Origin: Pedococcus sp. 5OH_020
GTDB taxonomy: Bacteria > Actinomycetota > Actinomycetes > Actinomycetales > Dermatophilaceae
Reading direction: 5' to 3'
Assembly (NCBI RefSeq): GCF_027812955.1
Contig: NZ_JAPYZV010000008.1
Span: forward strand, 62,001-126,000
DNA: 64,000 nt
In this document: one piece after another, positions 62,042-64,000 of the stretch
Layout: each line of letters opens with the position of its first letter
Numbering within the stretch: position 1 is the stretch's first letter
The notes under the pieces: generated by a model
The model's input: only the letters and a program-made list of their open reading frames with translations
Told to the model about the DNA's origin: nothing
Database searches by the model: none
Translations under genes and position numbers: made by a program

Positions 62042-62572
62042 GTGCCCCGGGACGACGAGTTCGCCGCTTATGTTGCGGCGCGGTGGCAGTTGCTCGTCCG
62101 CTCAGCGGTCCTCCTGGGCTGCGCGCTGTCAGAAGCCGAGGACGTGACGCAGACGGCACTGACGCGGTGCTACACCCGCTGGGACAAGGTCAGCGTGGCT
62201 GATGACCGCGACGCCTACGTGTATCGCGTACTGGTGAACTGTCTGCGCGACTCCAAGCGTCGACGTTGGTGGGGTGAACGGCCGGTCGCCGACCCAGAGC
62301 AGCACCGTGCCCGCGCTCCGCTGTTCGACAACACCGACGCCGTTGCGGCCGCCGACGCGGTGGCGAGGGCCGTCGGCGGGCTGTCGGCCGAGCAGCGCGC
62401 CGTCGTCGTACTGCGGTTCTACAGCCACCTGAGCGAGGCCCAGACGGCGCGAGCGCTGGGTATTCCCGCAGGCACAGTCAAGAGCCGGATGTCCCGAGCG
62501 CTGGCCACGCTGGCGTCCAACCCGCACCTGGCCGACCTAACAGGTACGCCACGCGATAGGAGTCCCTCGTGA
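62042..62572 (+). CDS. SigE-family ECF-type RNA polymerase sigma factor
   Basis: A 176-residue sigma factor of the SigE/SIG-24 actinobacterial group (TIGR02983-like). Region 2: FAAYVAARWQLLVRSAVLLG and SEAEDVTQTALTRCYTRWD. Region 4: LSAEQRAVVVLRFYSHLSEA followed by LGIPAGTVKSRMSRALATL. GTG 62042 follows AGGAGGA. It overlaps the next gene by 4 bp, the usual arrangement with its regulatory partner. Confidence 0.93.
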   Translation: MPRDDEFAAYVAARWQLLVRSAVLLGCALSEAEDVTQTALTRCYTRWDKVSVADDRDAYVYRVLVNCLRDSKRRRWWGERPVADPEQHRARAPLFDNTDAVAAADAVARAVGGLSAEQRAVVVLRFYSHLSEAQTARALGIPAGTVKSRMSRALATLASNPHLADLTGTPRDRSPS

Positions 62573-63450
62573 ACGAGCACCAGGCCACCGAACTGCTCGA
62601 GCGGCTCGCCGGTTCTATCCCCGCCGGGGTCGCCCCGGTGGATGACCTACTCGAAGCGGGGCGGCGAGCGCGAAGGCGCCGGACCGTCCTGGGCGGCGGG
62701 ATGGGCGTCGTCGCTGCGGTCGGCATCGTGGTCGCCGTGTCCGCAGTGGTGCCCGGAGCCGTCGGAGGGCACTCGGCCGACCAACCAGCGGTCCCTGCCA
62801 ACGAGCCGGCCGCTCACCCGGCCATTCCCAGCGGAATGCGGTTGGTGGGCCTGAACGACGTCGTGGTCGCTGTCCCCCAGTCGTGGAGCACCAACGACGT
62901 GCGCTGCGGAACCCCGGTGGCTTCTACGGTGCTCTACGACCTTCGTGTCACGACAGCGTGTCTGGTGCCGGCGAGGCCCGGGGTCAACATCGTGCGCATC
63001 TTCGACACCGACTCAGCAGAGATGGGATCCGTGAAGCGCGGGGCGCTGCGAAAGGCGACCATCAACGGTGTCGCCGTGGAGCGCAGCGGAGTCAGCTGTC
63101 TTCTCAGCGACCCCCCCAAGTGTGTCGAGTCCCTCGTGGTCCCGAGCGCGCACGTCGCCTTCCGCGTCGAAGTCAACGATGGCAGCAACATCATGAACGC
63201 GATCACGGAGTCGCTCCACTCGCTACCCGCCGGCTGGGTCACCGTCCCCGCGCCACCTGTCGCGGACCCTGCGCAAGCGCCCAGGAGCGCCGATATGGTT
63301 GCCGAGCTCCAGCGCGTCGGGCTGGTCCCGCAGGTCGTCAGGCAGCGCGTTCCAGGAGTTCCTGCCGGCCAGCTGCTCAGCCAGTCGCCGGCTGTCGGCC
63401 TCCCGGTCCGCGTCGGAAGCACCGTCACCATCACCGAGACGGGGCTCTGA
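62569..63450 (+). CDS. Single-pass membrane protein with C-terminal PASTA domain
   Basis: A 293-residue protein. A short cytoplasmic N-terminus (NEHQATELLERLAGSIPAGV) resembles the sigma-binding segment of SigE-partner proteins. One transmembrane helix (VLGGGMGVVAAVGIVVAVSA) is followed by an extracellular domain and a C-terminal PASTA module (ELQRVGLVPQVVRQRVPGVP then SQSPAVGLPVRVGSTVTI). GTG 62569 overlaps the sigma gene stop. It is probably the anti-sigma factor or a sensor, with PASTA reading peptidoglycan or antibiotic state. Confidence 0.82.
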   Translation: MNEHQATELLERLAGSIPAGVAPVDDLLEAGRRARRRRTVLGGGMGVVAAVGIVVAVSAVVPGAVGGHSADQPAVPANEPAAHPAIPSGMRLVGLNDVVVAVPQSWSTNDVRCGTPVASTVLYDLRVTTACLVPARPGVNIVRIFDTDSAEMGSVKRGALRKATINGVAVERSGVSCLLSDPPKCVESLVVPSAHVAFRVEVNDGSNIMNAITESLHSLPAGWVTVPAPPVADPAQAPRSADMVAELQRVGLVPQVVRQRVPGVPAGQLLSQSPAVGLPVRVGSTVTITETGL

Positions 63451-63554
63451 CACCAAGTCGCCCACAGTCGGTGACTGGCGGTGTCTCAGATCCGCGCCAC
63501 CTCCTGTGCAGCAGGTGCAGCACGGTGGTCGTCCACGGTGGCCGGCCATCGGCC

Positions 63555-64000
63555 GCAACCAACTTGGCGCCTGGTGACACCAACGGCAGGCAGGACGTCT
63601 TCGTCCGCGAGTGGACCCTCAATATGGCGAGCCGCGTCAGCGTCGCGACCGACGGCACGCAAGGGGACTTCAACAGCAGCAGCAGCGCGCTCAGCGGCGA
63701 CGGCCGGTACGTCGCAGACACGGCGGGACACGCGTCAGCCCGCAGAACGGCCACGATGTTTCGCAACCTACTCCCACCTGAGGCCCGACCCGGATTCCAG
63801 ACGGTCACCCGGCCCGCAACGTTGGACGACACGCTGGCAACGGCGATCTGCCGCCGGGAGTCCCTGCCCACCTTCGACCTGCTGCGGCGTCCTGCCTCGT
63901 GCACGTACCGGATCACCAGACCGGTTGGTCGCAAGTCGACCTCTGACAAGGCTCGAGCGGTCGCGTTTGAGAGCTTCTCCTCTGACGAGCCCAACCTCCG
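63555..64000 (+). pseudogene. Degenerate PD40/beta-propeller repeat gene, runs off the window
   Basis: A frame open to the right edge begins with a PD40-like repeat: ATNLAPGDTNGRQDVFVR, RVSVATDGTQGDFNSSS, ALSGDGRYVA. It then loses similarity (63718-63948) and returns in the same frame with AVAFESFSSDEPNL at the very end. Intact homologues are long secreted TolB-like proteins with many such repeats and a signal peptide. None precedes this one. It is either a decayed copy or the middle of a gene with an unrelated insert. Confidence 0.55.

Overview
This window is 64 kb of high-GC chromosomal DNA from an actinobacterium. The evidence is strong third-position GC, GTG starts, chains of 4-bp ATGA/GTGA gene overlaps, MDMPI/ArsR/SRPBCC and SigE-type gene sets, and an Lsr2-like protein. 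Gene content suggests Micrococcales, perhaps Intrasporangiaceae, but that placement is inference. No rRNA, tRNA, CRISPR array, transposase or phage gene was recognised.

Left part (1-28.7 kb): a carbohydrate island. lutCBA (L-lactate oxidation) is divergent from a chain of plus-strand genes: three Gfo/Idh/MocA dehydrogenases, a DUF993 aldolase-like protein, a xylose-isomerase-like TIM barrel, glycerate kinase, a LacI regulator, a DUF6807 (PmoA-like) protein, an ABC sugar importer without its ATPase, an alpha/beta hydrolase and rhamnose mutarotase. Facing it on the minus strand are an MFS exporter, a secreted PL26-type exo-rhamnogalacturonan lyase, rhaB, rhaEW, rhaI, a second LacI regulator and another MFS transporter. 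Together they give a route from rhamnogalacturonan I to L-rhamnose, L-rhamnulose-1-P, DHAP plus L-lactaldehyde, L-lactate and pyruvate. Alongside it is an unassigned Gfo/DUF993/TIM-barrel/glycerate-kinase route that may handle the other half of the disaccharide or another oxidised sugar. Two LacI operator families mark the transcription units: TTGAAYCGRTTCAA-like (10848, 21376, 26250) and GGGAAAnnGnTTnCCC-like (3196, 3263, 7569, 10779, 21432). Two units carry both.

Middle (28.8-47.6 kb): a secreted GH32 fructanase whose catalytic propeller is interrupted by a nested duplicated beta-sandwich and which has its own LacI-type operators; an APC permease and FAD amine oxidoreductase; an Lsr2-like protein with a minisatellite linker; an ArsR-SRPBCC-MDMPI trio; a sugar-acid set (enolase-superfamily enzyme plus TPP enzyme); a GMC dehydrogenase operon; and a MarR regulator whose candidate sites also occur upstream of an SDR operon. 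Several gene remnants lie here (nucleotidyltransferase, GH15 N-terminus, ANTAR).

Right part (47.6-64 kb): a zinc-dependent phospholipase C-like protein paired with a His/Cys-rich protein, a TIGR03118 protein, arylamine N-acetyltransferase, a small J-domain protein beside an internally deleted Hsp20, a Tat-exported RVVDTR-type surface protein, an envelope-glycan group (GtrA, GT2, DUF2142, methyltransferase), a SigE-type sigma factor with a membrane protein carrying a PASTA domain, and a degenerate PD40-repeat gene running off the right edge.
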